36,650 nucleotides of DNA from CAZMXI01 sp964570205 (GTDB taxonomy: Bacteria; Planctomycetota; Phycisphaerae; Tepidisphaerales; Tepidisphaeraceae). The notes under the pieces were generated by a model, which was not told the DNA's origin, searched no databases, and saw only the letters and a list, made by a program, of their open reading frames with translations. The translations under genes were made by a program, and so were the position numbers. This document shows positions 25,854-34,802 of this stretch, piece after piece. The first letter of the stretch is position 1; each line of letters starts with the position of its first letter. The DNA is taken from assembly GCA_964570205.1 (NCBI GenBank), contig CAZMXI010000023.1:1-36650 (forward strand), in the 5' to 3' direction.

Positions 25854-28589
25854 ATGATCAGGCCCGTTTCTGTCTTGATTGCGTTGCTGTCGCTGGGCTG
25901 CCTCATCGCCGCCGGGCCGATCACCGCCGACAAGCCCAACACGCTAACCTTCGCGCCCTCGCAGGCCCGCTTCATCCGTCTGGTCATCCACGCCAGCAAC
26001 GCCGGCCAACCCTGCATCGATGAACTCGAAATCTATGGCCCCGATGGCCAGGCCAACATCGCCCTCGCCGCCTCCGGCGCCAAGGCGTCGGCTTCCTCCA
26101 GCCTGCCGGGCTATGCCATCCACCAGGTGGCCCACCTTAACGATGGCCTCTGCGGCAACAGCCATTCCTGGATCGCCGCCGGCGCTGAAGATCAATGGGC
26201 GCAGATCGAGCTGCCCCGCGAGTACTCCATCGCCAGGGTCGTCTTCTCCCGCGACCGCGAAGGCAGGTTCAAAGACCGCCTCCCCGTCTCGCTGGAGGTG
26301 CAACTTTCCCTCGATGGCCGCTCCTGGCAGACCGTCGCCGAGATTGACCCTCGCCCCATCGCCACCATCGTCAGGCCGCTGCCTCCGGCTGGGTCAATCC
26401 CCGAAGATCAACTCCTTCGCTATGCTTTCACCTGCGAAGAACGTTCCTTCGCCAGGCTCCAGCGCACCGATTCCACCAATCGCGTCCTGGCCCTCATGCA
26501 GGGCCTCGTCGATCGCCTCGCCGGCAAGGGTCTGGATGTCTCGGCCGAGCGAATCGAGCTGGCAGCCCTCCGCCATGCCCACCAGGCGATTCGCCAATCC
26601 GGCCGCGCCGACCGCGCCGTCGAGTGGGATACGTTCTGGAAAGCCCGCCTCGCCAAGCGGCGGCTCTTTCTGCGCGATCCGGACCTCACCGCCATCCAGA
26701 ACGTGCTTTTCGTCAAGCGACATCCCTTTGTCCCATCCCACAACTACAGCGACCTGCTCGATGCCCAGGGCGCCCCCGGGGGAGGGGTATTCCTTCTCGA
26801 AATCCCCCGCTCTAGCGGCCGACTCGATGCCGGCAACGCGAAGCTCATCCAGCTTTTCGATTCCCGCGACGGCGTCGCCCGAGATGTCGCCATCGATTTC
26901 GATGCCTGCCGCATCTGGTTCGCCTACCAGGCATCCAAGGGTGATTACTACCACCTGATGACCATGGCCGCCGACGGCAGCGCTCTCCGCCAGGTCAGCG
27001 ATGGCCCGTTCCACGACATCTACCCCTGCCCGCTGCCGGATGGCGGGCTGGCGTTCATGTCCACCCGCTGCAGAATCCGCTTCCTCTGCTGGCGGCCGCA
27101 GGCCTATACCCTCTTTCGCATGGATGCCAGCGGCGGCGACATCCGCGCCCTCTCCCACGCCAACCTCAGCGAATGGGCGCCCTCCGTCATGAACGATGGG
27201 CGAATCCTCTGGACGCGATCCGAGTACCTCGACAAAGGCGCTGATTTCGGCCACACCCTCTGGGCCATCCGCCCCGACGGCACCGCCCCGGAGCTGATCT
27301 TCGGCAACAACACCCGCTTCTGCTATGTCAACGGCCGCGAGATTCCCGGAACCAGCGAGCTTTGCGTCACCCTGATGTCGCACGGCGGCGACCTGAATGG
27401 ACCGATTGCCATCATCGATGCAGCCAAGGGTCGCTTCGACCCGGCACTGGTCACCAACATCACCCCCGACTCGCTGCCGCAGTTCCACATGACCTGGGCC
27501 AGCCGCGAGTGCTTCCGCGACCCGGTCCCCATCAGCCGTGACCACATCATCGCCAGCCACGCTCCCGACGATCGATTCGGCCTGTACATCATCGACCGCT
27601 TCGGCAACCGCGAACTGCTCTACCTCGATCCCGCCATCGGCAGCATGTGCCCCACGCCGTTCCGCGCGGTCCCGCGGCCGCCTGTCGTCGGCGCAACCGA
27701 GCGCGTGGCCGATGGCGAAGAGGCCACGGGCCTGTTCTATGTGGCCGATGTCTACCGCGGCCTGGAGCCCGCGATCAAGCGGGGCGATGTCAAGTACATT
27801 CGCGTCTGCCAGGAAATCCAGTCAGACCTTAAGCGCCTGCCCAACGGCGAATATCAGAAGGACCACGAGCCGTTCATGGACTTCTACGCCACCCCCACCC
27901 ATGTCGTCGCCGGGCCGCACGGCTGGCCAACCTACGTCGCCAAGGCTGATCTCGGCACCGCCCCCGTTGAACCGGATGGATCGGCATCGTTCCACGCCCC
28001 GGCCGGCAAGGTCCTCTATTTCCAGGTGCTCGACAAGGACTACAACGAATTGCAGCGCATGCGCAGCGTTGTGCAGCTTCAGCCCGGCGAGCGCCGCGGC
28101 TGCATAGGCTGCCACGAGGACCGCACCTCGGCCGCCCCGGGCGTTGGCCGCCCCAAGGCGCTTCAGCGCGACCCCAGCCGCCTCGAACCGCCGCCGTGGG
28201 GCGCCGGGCCGTTTGCCTACGAGAAAGTCGTCCAGCCCGTGTGGGATGCCCACTGCATTCGATGCCACGACGCCTCGGATAAGGGCAAGATGAACCTCAC
28301 CGCCACGCCCGACGCCGAGAAGGTCCCCGCCTCATACCGCACCCTCATCGAGCAGGGCTGGGCTCATTACTTCGATTGTCAATGGGGCCAAGAACACCAC
28401 CGCGCCAGCGCCGGCACGTTCGGCACGCTGAAGAGCCGGCTGTGGCCAGTGTTGGATGCCGGCCATTACGAGGTCAAGCTCACCGTCGAAGAAAGGCGAC
28501 GGATCAAGTCCTGGATCGACCTGAACTGTCCCCTTTGGCCGGACTATACTTTTCGCTCGGCGCGCAACGCCGGCGGCGGCGGGCGGTAG
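25854..28589 (+). CDS. Hydrazine-synthase-alpha-like diheme protein with discoidin domain
   Basis: The 911-residue exported protein has a signal peptide over about residues 1-20. An F5/8-type C (discoidin-like) domain follows at about 30-165 (FIRLVIHASNAGQPCIDELEIY). The middle region resembles the HZS-alpha beta-propeller domain common in Planctomycetes (KRHPFVPSHNYSD near 288, LPDGGLAFMSTRCR near 394). Two c-type heme sites follow near the C-terminus: CIGCH (Cys750, Cys753, His754) and CIRCH (Cys801, Cys804, His805). Such proteins are abundant in non-anammox planctomycetes, so hydrazine synthesis is not implied. A periplasmic redox role, possibly in carbohydrate oxidation, is a guess. GGGAG at 25842-25846 lies 7 bases before the ATG at 25854. 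Confidence 0.85.
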   Translation: MIRPVSVLIALLSLGCLIAAGPITADKPNTLTFAPSQARFIRLVIHASNAGQPCIDELEIYGPDGQANIALAASGAKASASSSLPGYAIHQVAHLNDGLCGNSHSWIAAGAEDQWAQIELPREYSIARVVFSRDREGRFKDRLPVSLEVQLSLDGRSWQTVAEIDPRPIATIVRPLPPAGSIPEDQLLRYAFTCEERSFARLQRTDSTNRVLALMQGLVDRLAGKGLDVSAERIELAALRHAHQAIRQSGRADRAVEWDTFWKARLAKRRLFLRDPDLTAIQNVLFVKRHPFVPSHNYSDLLDAQGAPGGGVFLLEIPRSSGRLDAGNAKLIQLFDSRDGVARDVAIDFDACRIWFAYQASKGDYYHLMTMAADGSALRQVSDGPFHDIYPCPLPDGGLAFMSTRCRIRFLCWRPQAYTLFRMDASGGDIRALSHANLSEWAPSVMNDGRILWTRSEYLDKGADFGHTLWAIRPDGTAPELIFGNNTRFCYVNGREIPGTSELCVTLMSHGGDLNGPIAIIDAAKGRFDPALVTNITPDSLPQFHMTWASRECFRDPVPISRDHIIASHAPDDRFGLYIIDRFGNRELLYLDPAIGSMCPTPFRAVPRPPVVGATERVADGEEATGLFYVADVYRGLEPAIKRGDVKYIRVCQEIQSDLKRLPNGEYQKDHEPFMDFYATPTHVVAGPHGWPTYVAKADLGTAPVEPDGSASFHAPAGKVLYFQVLDKDYNELQRMRSVVQLQPGERRGCIGCHEDRTSAAPGVGRPKALQRDPSRLEPPPWGAGPFAYEKVVQPVWDAHCIRCHDASDKGKMNLTATPDAEKVPASYRTLIEQGWAHYFDCQWGQEHHRASAGTFGTLKSRLWPVLDAGHYEVKLTVEERRRIKSWIDLNCPLWPDYTFRSARNAGGGGR

Positions 28590-28625
28590 TCGATGGCATG
28601 GTCCTATTGACTCTGTCAGGGGCGA

Positions 28626-30470
28626 TCACTCCACCCGGCCGGTCCACTGGGCAAGGGGTACGACCTTCGGCGGCTCGGCCGCCGCGCCTTTCCTGGTGAT
28701 CATGACCGCGATCGTGCTGTCGGTCACCTTATCAGGAAGCTCGATCGTCAGGTTTCGGATATTTGGTTGCTGACGCTGCGGGGCGGGTGGGTTGGCGGAG
28801 ACGACCTTGAACGTGGCATTGGCCGGGCTGAGGATTCGCAGCTCGATGGCTGCATCGCCCTGTGTGAGGGTGGCGCGCCGGCCGTCCATCGCGATCCGGG
28901 CCGGCGTGAGGAAGTTCCACAACACCGCGGCCGGCGCCTTGGCTTTGATCTCATCCTGGATGAGAACCTGTGACCGGTCGATCACGGCGAGCCCGCGCGT
29001 GACCCGGGTGGCCTGCGTGCGATAGCCGTGGGTCAGATCGACCACTGCGTGGGCGCGCTGGTCAGTAGAGTGATAAGCGACGATCGGCGCCCGGCCGTCC
29101 GTGGACTGGTTCTGGCCATCCAGGGTGATGGTGTTGTGAGACTCGGTGCGCAGGCGATAGTAGGTCCAGCGTTGCTTTCCGAAATAGGCGGGCAGGTTGT
29201 AGTCATCGGACCCCAGGTCTACGGCGAATCGCTGGCCCTGCCAGTCGAGCACGAACGAGCCGAGGTCCAGGTGCGAGTGGTTGGCGCGGTTGTTGCCACC
29301 CTTGACGCCGACGAACAGCGCCTTGGCATCATTATGGGCCGAACGGAAGAACGCCGCCTGAACGCCTTTGAAATAGGCATCGGTTGCCAGTTGCCCATTC
29401 GCGCCCGCCACTTGAGAGCGGAGGCTCTGCGGGAGCTGCGCGTACCAGATCAGGTGGAAGATGCCGGCGCGGGAGCGGTTGAGTTGATGCTCGTGCTGGG
29501 CGAAGGCGGGTTGATTGAAGGCCCTTGCCAGCCAGAACATCTGGGCGGCCGTGCCAGCGCCATCGCCGGCGTCGGCGTAGTTGAACGTCCGGCCGATCGG
29601 GCCGACGGCATGAATGCGGAAGAAGCCGGTCTCGGGGAATCCGGGCATCTTCAGCAGGTCAAACGTGCTGCCGAGGGCGGATTCGAGGGCCGCCAGGCCG
29701 TAGACGTTGTAGATTGTGGCGTAGTTCCAGTAGCCGGGGCCTTCGTCAATGCCGCCGTCGGGGGCGAAGGCTCGCATGGGCGGCCTGAAGGCGGCCAAAG
29801 CAAGCGGGAAGAGCCTGCCGACGACCTCGGGCTCTTCATCGGCGATGGCCAGGCAGCCGACCATCAGGCCGCCCTCACAGACTTGGCCCCAGTTGTGGGT
29901 GGCTTTGGTCCACCATGCGGCGGGGTTTTTGGTGAAGCCATCGAGGCCAGGCTGCAGGCCGTTCCTGATCAGCCCCTTGCGGATCGCAGCGCGCTCGTCG
30001 GGGGCGAGGTAATCGTAAAGCCAGTCGTAGCCGATGCCGACTGCATTGGACATCTCGGCGGTATCGAGGAAGTGGGAGGGATTCCAGTCAGGGAATTCGA
30101 TGACCGTGAACATCTCCTGCTTGGCGCGGTCGGCGTAGCGGCGGTCGCCGTCGATCAGGTAAAGGGCCGAGAGCGTGGAGATTCGACCAAGCGCGGTGCG
30201 CGACTTATCGAGCAGGCGCGGGCCGATGAGCTTATGCTCAACCGGCTTCTGATTGAGGATGCGCTCGGCCTGGCGGGCAAGGTCGTCGTGCCAGGCCTTG
30301 GCGACGGGGTCGGACTTGACCAGCTCCTTGATCTGCTGGACATCAGCACGGGAGATGAACAGGCGAGGGTGCTCCTTCCTCAATCCGGCAAGGGGGTCCT
30401 CAGCCGCCGTCGCGGCGGCGCAGAACGAGCCGGCGAGGATCAGAGCGAGAGAGAGAATCGGGTTCTTCAT
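28626..30470 (-). CDS. Heparinase II/III-family polysaccharide lyase
   Basis: This 614-residue exported enzyme has the plan of alginate/heparin lyases: a signal peptide (MKNPILSLALILAGSFCAAATA), an alpha/alpha-toroid of about 300 residues, then a beta-sandwich. Probable active-site residues are Asn193 in THNWGQVCEGG and Tyr248 in DEGPGYWNYA. The toroid-sandwich junction carries ANHSHLDLGSFVLDW (His398, His400) and ESHNTITLDG (His445). The family cleaves uronic-acid polysaccharides by beta-elimination. GGAG lies 5 bases before the ATG at 30468-30470. It lies 49 bases downstream of the GH-A-like gene on the same strand, so the two form a probable operon. Confidence 0.85.
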   Translation of the reverse strand: MKNPILSLALILAGSFCAAATAAEDPLAGLRKEHPRLFISRADVQQIKELVKSDPVAKAWHDDLARQAERILNQKPVEHKLIGPRLLDKSRTALGRISTLSALYLIDGDRRYADRAKQEMFTVIEFPDWNPSHFLDTAEMSNAVGIGYDWLYDYLAPDERAAIRKGLIRNGLQPGLDGFTKNPAAWWTKATHNWGQVCEGGLMVGCLAIADEEPEVVGRLFPLALAAFRPPMRAFAPDGGIDEGPGYWNYATIYNVYGLAALESALGSTFDLLKMPGFPETGFFRIHAVGPIGRTFNYADAGDGAGTAAQMFWLARAFNQPAFAQHEHQLNRSRAGIFHLIWYAQLPQSLRSQVAGANGQLATDAYFKGVQAAFFRSAHNDAKALFVGVKGGNNRANHSHLDLGSFVLDWQGQRFAVDLGSDDYNLPAYFGKQRWTYYRLRTESHNTITLDGQNQSTDGRAPIVAYHSTDQRAHAVVDLTHGYRTQATRVTRGLAVIDRSQVLIQDEIKAKAPAAVLWNFLTPARIAMDGRRATLTQGDAAIELRILSPANATFKVVSANPPAPQRQQPNIRNLTIELPDKVTDSTIAVMITRKGAAAEPPKVVPLAQWTGRVE

Positions 30471-30519
30471 GGCGTCTCCAGGGCGCGGGCTCGACCCCCG
30501 CGCCATTGCGGTACAGAAG

Positions 30520-32409
30520 CTACCTCAGTTCGATGGTCAGCAGACGCGGCGTATCGACGGTCGGCAGTTCGACCTCGACCAAACCATTGTCCTGACGGAT
30601 CAGGGATGCCTCGATGGGCCTGTCCGTGATCGGGTCATACAAGCAGACCTTGTCCAGCTCCGATGGCAGGTTGCCCACGGTGACACGGTAGCGCTCCTCG
30701 CGCATCGGCCTGGTGACATCGTAAGTCATGACATAGGTGGCGATGACCAGCTTGCGGTCGGTCACCTGGAAGGGCAGGAACGCGAAGACATCGGTGTGGG
30801 TGAGGGGCGGATGGGCCGCATCGCCGGGAAAGACCCTGCCGACGGGGACGGCGGGCTTGACATCGACCCGAAGCGAAATCGGTTTGTCGATCGCGCGGGC
30901 GCCGGCGAAGGCGCGGGTGAGATTGCGGATGGCTTTCATCGGCGGCGTGGCGACGTCTTCAAAGCGGGCGTTCCTGTCCAGTCTGCCGAGCTCCGGCGGC
31001 AGCAGGCCCATGCCGCCGGGACTGTCCTGGTGGGCGACGAAGTAGTGCATCACATCCAGGCCCTTGTTCAGATAGAGGCAGAACGATCGCAGGGCGCACC
31101 TGGTCTTGATGTCCCACTGGCCGCGCTCGTCAGTGATGCCGCACTCGGCCGGCACGACGCCGTGTTCGGTGACGTAGTGATAAAAGCGCTGCGTACCTTG
31201 CGGCGCGCGCTTGCGCGCCTCGGGATTCAGCAGCCGCATGAGCGATTCGGTCTTGTAGAACACGTGACCGTAGCCCTCGGGCATGCGCACATCCATCGTC
31301 GGCGTGTAGCGTTCGAGGTTGAAGTCCGGCCGATCCTGATGGGCCTCATCCCTGGGGAACGACCGCGTGCCGGTCCCATAAGGGTGATAGCTCTGCCCAT
31401 CCATGCGCGGCGGCAGCTTATCCACCGGGCAGTGGAAGAACGTGGTGTTGGAGAAGCCCCAGATGCACCGCACGCGCGGATGCCTGGCCTTCACCGAATC
31501 GACCGTGCGGCGGGCCAGTTCCCAGCAGTTGCCGCCTTCGCGAAGGAAATCGGGACCCTTCCCGGCGGTGTCGGGCTCATAGTAGTTGTTGATGTTCAGG
31601 AACTTCGTGCCGAACGTCAGTTCGTTCCAGATTTCGATGTCAAAATCGTCGATGCCGGCCGACTTGACCAGGTTGCAGATGAGCAGAGCGTAACGCATCC
31701 AGCCAGCGGCGGTGTCGTCGAATTCCTTCGTGCCGACGAGGCTGACAGGCGCATGCTTCAGCGTCGCCATGTTGACAGGCCCGGCCTTGAAGTCCTTGGG
31801 CAGGGGCTTGCTGAGGGTGCAGATGCCGGTGGCCTGATCGATGGCGGTCACCAGCGCCTCGGCCGCCCAGTAGTCGGTCAGGCCGGACAGACCCGACCGA
31901 TGCAACACCAGGTCCTTCGTGTCGGCAAGCTGGATCGTCGTGCTGCCCTTCGGAGCATCCTTGACGAGTTGCTTCCTGAAGAACCGCGTCGGGCAGGGCA
32001 CGCCCTGGTGGGCGTTAAGCAGCATCGTCGGGCGCATGTTGTACTGCCGGCACAGCTCCAGCAGGCGGCGATAGCGCTGATCGTTGTTGGTCCCCTGTTC
32101 ATCCCACCGGATCGAGCCCCAGCCGATCTCAATGCGGATGGCGCGAAAGCCGGTCTCGGCCAACAGCCGCATGGCCAGTTCATCGTTGTTGGCGTGATAA
32201 GCGATGCCGACCCCGGACAGGAAATCGACCGCCGGCTTTGTTTCCAAGTACGCCCGCCAGGGCTGCTTGTAGAAGCTGTGCTTCGGCCAGGGCACATCAA
32301 GCTGGGCCGGGTCGATGTAAGGGCGATCAGCGGCCAGGAGAGCTGGCGCGATGAACACCACAATCCATGCGGGCAGGCTCTTCACGCGGTTTCGGCTCGA
32401 AATCACCAT
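30520..32409 (-). CDS. Secreted clan GH-A-like glycoside hydrolase
   Basis: This is a 629-residue exported protein (hydrophobic signal near residues 12-26, LLAAD). The barrel starts near residue 65 (GVGIAYHANNDELAMRLLAE, GFRAIRIEIGWG). A clan GH-A Asn-Glu pair is at 262-263 (DIEIWNELTFG), and a candidate nucleophile Glu415 lies in HYVTEHGV. Residues about 470-629 form a beta-rich C-terminal module (VFAFLPFQVTDRKLVIATYV). The start could be the ATG at 32409 or a GTG at 32385, and neither has a good ribosome site. It is upstream of, and probably co-transcribed with, the heparinase-like lyase. The GH family and substrate are unassigned. It is divergent from the nitroreductase gene. Confidence 0.75.
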   Translation of the reverse strand: MVISSRNRVKSLPAWIVVFIAPALLAADRPYIDPAQLDVPWPKHSFYKQPWRAYLETKPAVDFLSGVGIAYHANNDELAMRLLAETGFRAIRIEIGWGSIRWDEQGTNNDQRYRRLLELCRQYNMRPTMLLNAHQGVPCPTRFFRKQLVKDAPKGSTTIQLADTKDLVLHRSGLSGLTDYWAAEALVTAIDQATGICTLSKPLPKDFKAGPVNMATLKHAPVSLVGTKEFDDTAAGWMRYALLICNLVKSAGIDDFDIEIWNELTFGTKFLNINNYYEPDTAGKGPDFLREGGNCWELARRTVDSVKARHPRVRCIWGFSNTTFFHCPVDKLPPRMDGQSYHPYGTGTRSFPRDEAHQDRPDFNLERYTPTMDVRMPEGYGHVFYKTESLMRLLNPEARKRAPQGTQRFYHYVTEHGVVPAECGITDERGQWDIKTRCALRSFCLYLNKGLDVMHYFVAHQDSPGGMGLLPPELGRLDRNARFEDVATPPMKAIRNLTRAFAGARAIDKPISLRVDVKPAVPVGRVFPGDAAHPPLTHTDVFAFLPFQVTDRKLVIATYVMTYDVTRPMREERYRVTVGNLPSELDKVCLYDPITDRPIEASLIRQDNGLVEVELPTVDTPRLLTIELR

Positions 32410-32504
32410 ATCATCTGGAGATACCGGCCAGGCGACTCTTCGTTCACAGCGCGGCGTCGATACAATGCGGCCAATGGGGAACGGCAGTTCAGCGGAGGCA
32501 CAGG

Positions 32505-32999
32505 ATGGACACGTTTGAAGCAATCGCCGCTCGGCACAGCACACGGGAATACACCGACAGGCCCGTGCCGCGCGAGATCATGGAGAAGATCATCGACGCG
32601 GGGCGCAGGGCTCCCACCGCTCGCAACGAGCAGCCGTGGGAGTTCGTGGTGGTGATGGATGCGGCCATGCGCAGGCGCATCGCCGATATGACGGACTACG
32701 GCCGGTTCATCGCCCAGGCGCCGGTGTGCGTGGCGGTGTTCTGCCGGGATGGCAAGTATTACCTTGAAGACGGCTGCGCGGCGACGACGCAGATACTGCT
32801 GGCGGCCGCCGCGCTGGGCGTGCAGTCATGCTGGGTGGCGGGCGACAAGAAGGGGTATTGCGCGACGATGGCCGAGATGCTCGGCCTGCCGCCGGGGCAC
32901 AAGCTGATCGCCCTGCTGGCGATGGGGTACGCCAAGACCCCCGGCCGCCAGAAGCCCAGGCGGGAACTTCCCTCGGTGCTGCACTGGGAGCGTTTCTGA
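32505..32999 (+). CDS. Nitroreductase family protein
   Basis: This compact 164-residue FMN-dependent nitroreductase-fold protein begins MDTFEAIAARHSTREYTDRPV. The RHSTREY segment binds FMN phosphate. RRAPTARNEQPWEFVVV is the second FMN-binding block, and LGVQSCWVAGD and LIALLAMGYAKTPGR follow in family order. It is shorter than classical NfsA/NfsB enzymes (about 220) and resembles the small single-domain subgroup. CGGAGG at 32493-32498 lies 6 bases before the ATG. Its physiological substrate is unknown. It is transcribed divergently from the GH-A-like gene. Confidence 0.92.
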   Translation: MDTFEAIAARHSTREYTDRPVPREIMEKIIDAGRRAPTARNEQPWEFVVVMDAAMRRRIADMTDYGRFIAQAPVCVAVFCRDGKYYLEDGCAATTQILLAAAALGVQSCWVAGDKKGYCATMAEMLGLPPGHKLIALLAMGYAKTPGRQKPRRELPSVLHWERF

Positions 33000-33003
33000 G
33001 TCC

Positions 33004-34746
33004 CTACACCGCCTGCGCCTGTTCCCTGGGCCGTTCGGCGAGGTTGATCGCCGCCTGGATGAAGCCCAGGAACATGGGGCTGGGCCGCAGGGGCCGGCTG
33101 GTCAGCTCGGGGTGTGACTGGGTGCCGAGGAAGAACGGGTGCACCTCCTGCGGCAACTCCAGCACCTGCATGATAGGGTGGTTCGGCGCTTTGCCGCTGA
33201 AGACCAGTCCGCCTCGCTCGATGGCCTCGATGAATCTGGGGTCCACCTCATAGCGATGGCGGAAGCGCATGCGAATCTGCTGGGCGTTGTTGAACAGCCG
33301 GCTGACGAGTGATCCGGGCCTCAGGATGATGTCCTTGCCGCCCAGACGCATGTTGCCGCCAAGGCCCTCGATCTTTTTCTGCTCGGGCAGGATGTCGATG
33401 ACGGGCGAGGCGCAGCGGGGTTCAAACTCGGTGGAGTTGGCGCCCACGATGCCGCAGGCGTTGCGGGCGAATTCGATGACAGCCATCTGGAAGCCCAGGC
33501 ACAGGCCCAGGTATGGGATGCGGTTCTCGCGGGCGTGGCGGATGCACTCGATCTTGCCCTCGGTGCCGCGAACGCCGAATCCGCCGGGAACGATGATCCC
33601 GTCGCATTCGGCCAGGCGCCGGGCGACGTTCGAGGCGTCGATCGTCGTCGTGTCGATCCACTTGAGCTGCACATCGCACTCCAGATGCACGCCCACATGC
33701 TCGGTGGCCTTGATGATGCTGGCGTAGGCGTCGCGCAGGGCGGTGTACTTGCCCGTAATGCCGATGGTTACGCTGCGCTTGGCCTTTCCGATGCGGTCGA
33801 CGAACCGTCGCCATTGGCTGCGGGCCTGGTCCTCGTGGCGCTGGTCTACGCGGTCGTGCAGGTCAAGCAACGTCAGCACCTCGCGGTCGATGCCGGCCTC
33901 GCGAAGCGCTTCGGGCACGATGTAGATGCTCTCGACGTCGTGCATCGACACCACGCGCCGCATCGGCACGTTGGTGTGCATGGATATCTTCTGCCGGACC
34001 TTCTCCGTTACCGGGTTGCCGGCGCGGCAGGCGATGATGTGCGGCATGATGCCGATCTCCATCAGCCGCTTGATGCCGAGCTGGGCCGCCTTGGATTTCT
34101 GCTCGCCCAGCGTGCCGGGCTCCAGCACGTAGGTCAGGGCGACGAACACCACCGAGCCATCGCCTTCCTCATAGGCCAGTTCGCGGCAGGCCTCCAGATA
34201 GACGCCGTTCTCGTAATCGCCCACCGTGCCGCCAACCTCAACGAATACGACATCGGCGTTGCTCCGGACCGCCAGCTCGCGCAGCTTGAGCTTCACCTCG
34301 CCGGTCACGTGAGGAATCGTCTGCACATCGCGGCCAAGATAGCCGCCTTCTCGCTCTTTCTTCAGCACACTGGAGAAGATCTGCCCGTTGGTGCAGAAGT
34401 TGGCGGCAGACAGGTCCTGGTCGAGCAGCCGCTCGTAAGTGCCAAGGTCCATGTCGGTTTCCATGCCGTCGTCGAGCACGAACACCTCGCCATGGCGATA
34501 GGGGTTGAGCGTGCCCGAGTCGATGTTGTAGTAACCCTCCATCTTGATGGGGGCGACCTTCAGGCCCTTGTCCTGCAGGAGCTTGGCGAGCGATGACGAA
34601 AAGATGCCCTTTCCCAGTCCGCTCATCACCGTGCCGACGACAATGACGAACTTATGGTGGCCCTTGCGATAACCGGTGGGAAGCGGCGTATAGAACTCCG
34701 TCTCCTCCTGCGACTGCCCCAGCTTGCCCAGAATCTCGGTGCTCAT
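33004..34746 (-). CDS. pyrG: CTP synthase (divergent, N-terminally extended)
   Basis: CTP synthase aminates UTP to CTP using glutamine. The 580-residue protein has an N-terminal synthetase domain. SGLGKG near residue 42 is the P-loop, and HGEVFVLDDGMETDMDLG near 85 is the UTP/Mg segment. GGTVGDYENGVYLEACREL follows near 170. The C-terminal class I glutaminase carries GGFGVRG, the nucleophile cysteine in LGLCLGFQ, and SHPE with catalytic His and Glu. It is longer than the usual 540-550 residues because of an N-terminal extension of about 30. KMEGYYNIDSGTLNPY replaces the common KLDPYINVDPGTMSPY. It lies 56 bases downstream of kdsB, which uses CTP. A hairpin precedes the ATG at 34744-34746. Confidence 0.95.
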   Translation of the reverse strand: MSTEILGKLGQSQEETEFYTPLPTGYRKGHHKFVIVVGTVMSGLGKGIFSSSLAKLLQDKGLKVAPIKMEGYYNIDSGTLNPYRHGEVFVLDDGMETDMDLGTYERLLDQDLSAANFCTNGQIFSSVLKKEREGGYLGRDVQTIPHVTGEVKLKLRELAVRSNADVVFVEVGGTVGDYENGVYLEACRELAYEEGDGSVVFVALTYVLEPGTLGEQKSKAAQLGIKRLMEIGIMPHIIACRAGNPVTEKVRQKISMHTNVPMRRVVSMHDVESIYIVPEALREAGIDREVLTLLDLHDRVDQRHEDQARSQWRRFVDRIGKAKRSVTIGITGKYTALRDAYASIIKATEHVGVHLECDVQLKWIDTTTIDASNVARRLAECDGIIVPGGFGVRGTEGKIECIRHARENRIPYLGLCLGFQMAVIEFARNACGIVGANSTEFEPRCASPVIDILPEQKKIEGLGGNMRLGGKDIILRPGSLVSRLFNNAQQIRMRFRHRYEVDPRFIEAIERGGLVFSGKAPNHPIMQVLELPQEVHPFFLGTQSHPELTSRPLRPSPMFLGFIQAAINLAERPREQAQAV

Positions 34747-34761
34747 GTTCAGTTCCCGTAG

Positions 34762-34778
34762 GGTGGGCTCGGCCCACC
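34762..34778 (-). repeat. Perfect hairpin upstream of pyrG (REP-like)
   Basis: GGTGGGC (34762-34768) and GCCCACC (34772-34778) form a perfect 7-bp stem with a 3-base loop. It ends 15 bases before the pyrG ATG. A similar hairpin at 34808-34824 spans the last codons of kdsB. It may be a REP-like palindrome, or act on pyrG translation. Confidence 0.55.
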
Positions 34779-34802
34779 GTTCGACGCGGTCGTGTTCCCA
34801 TT

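Noticed and set aside
25854..28589. Anammox hydrazine synthase
   Set aside because: HZS-alpha-like proteins are common in non-anammox planctomycetes, and no beta/gamma subunits or hydrazine dehydrogenase genes are present.
30253..32655. Plus-strand 800-codon frame over the GH-A-like gene
   Set aside because: The minus strand has the exported barrel with clan motifs. The plus frame is a shadow.
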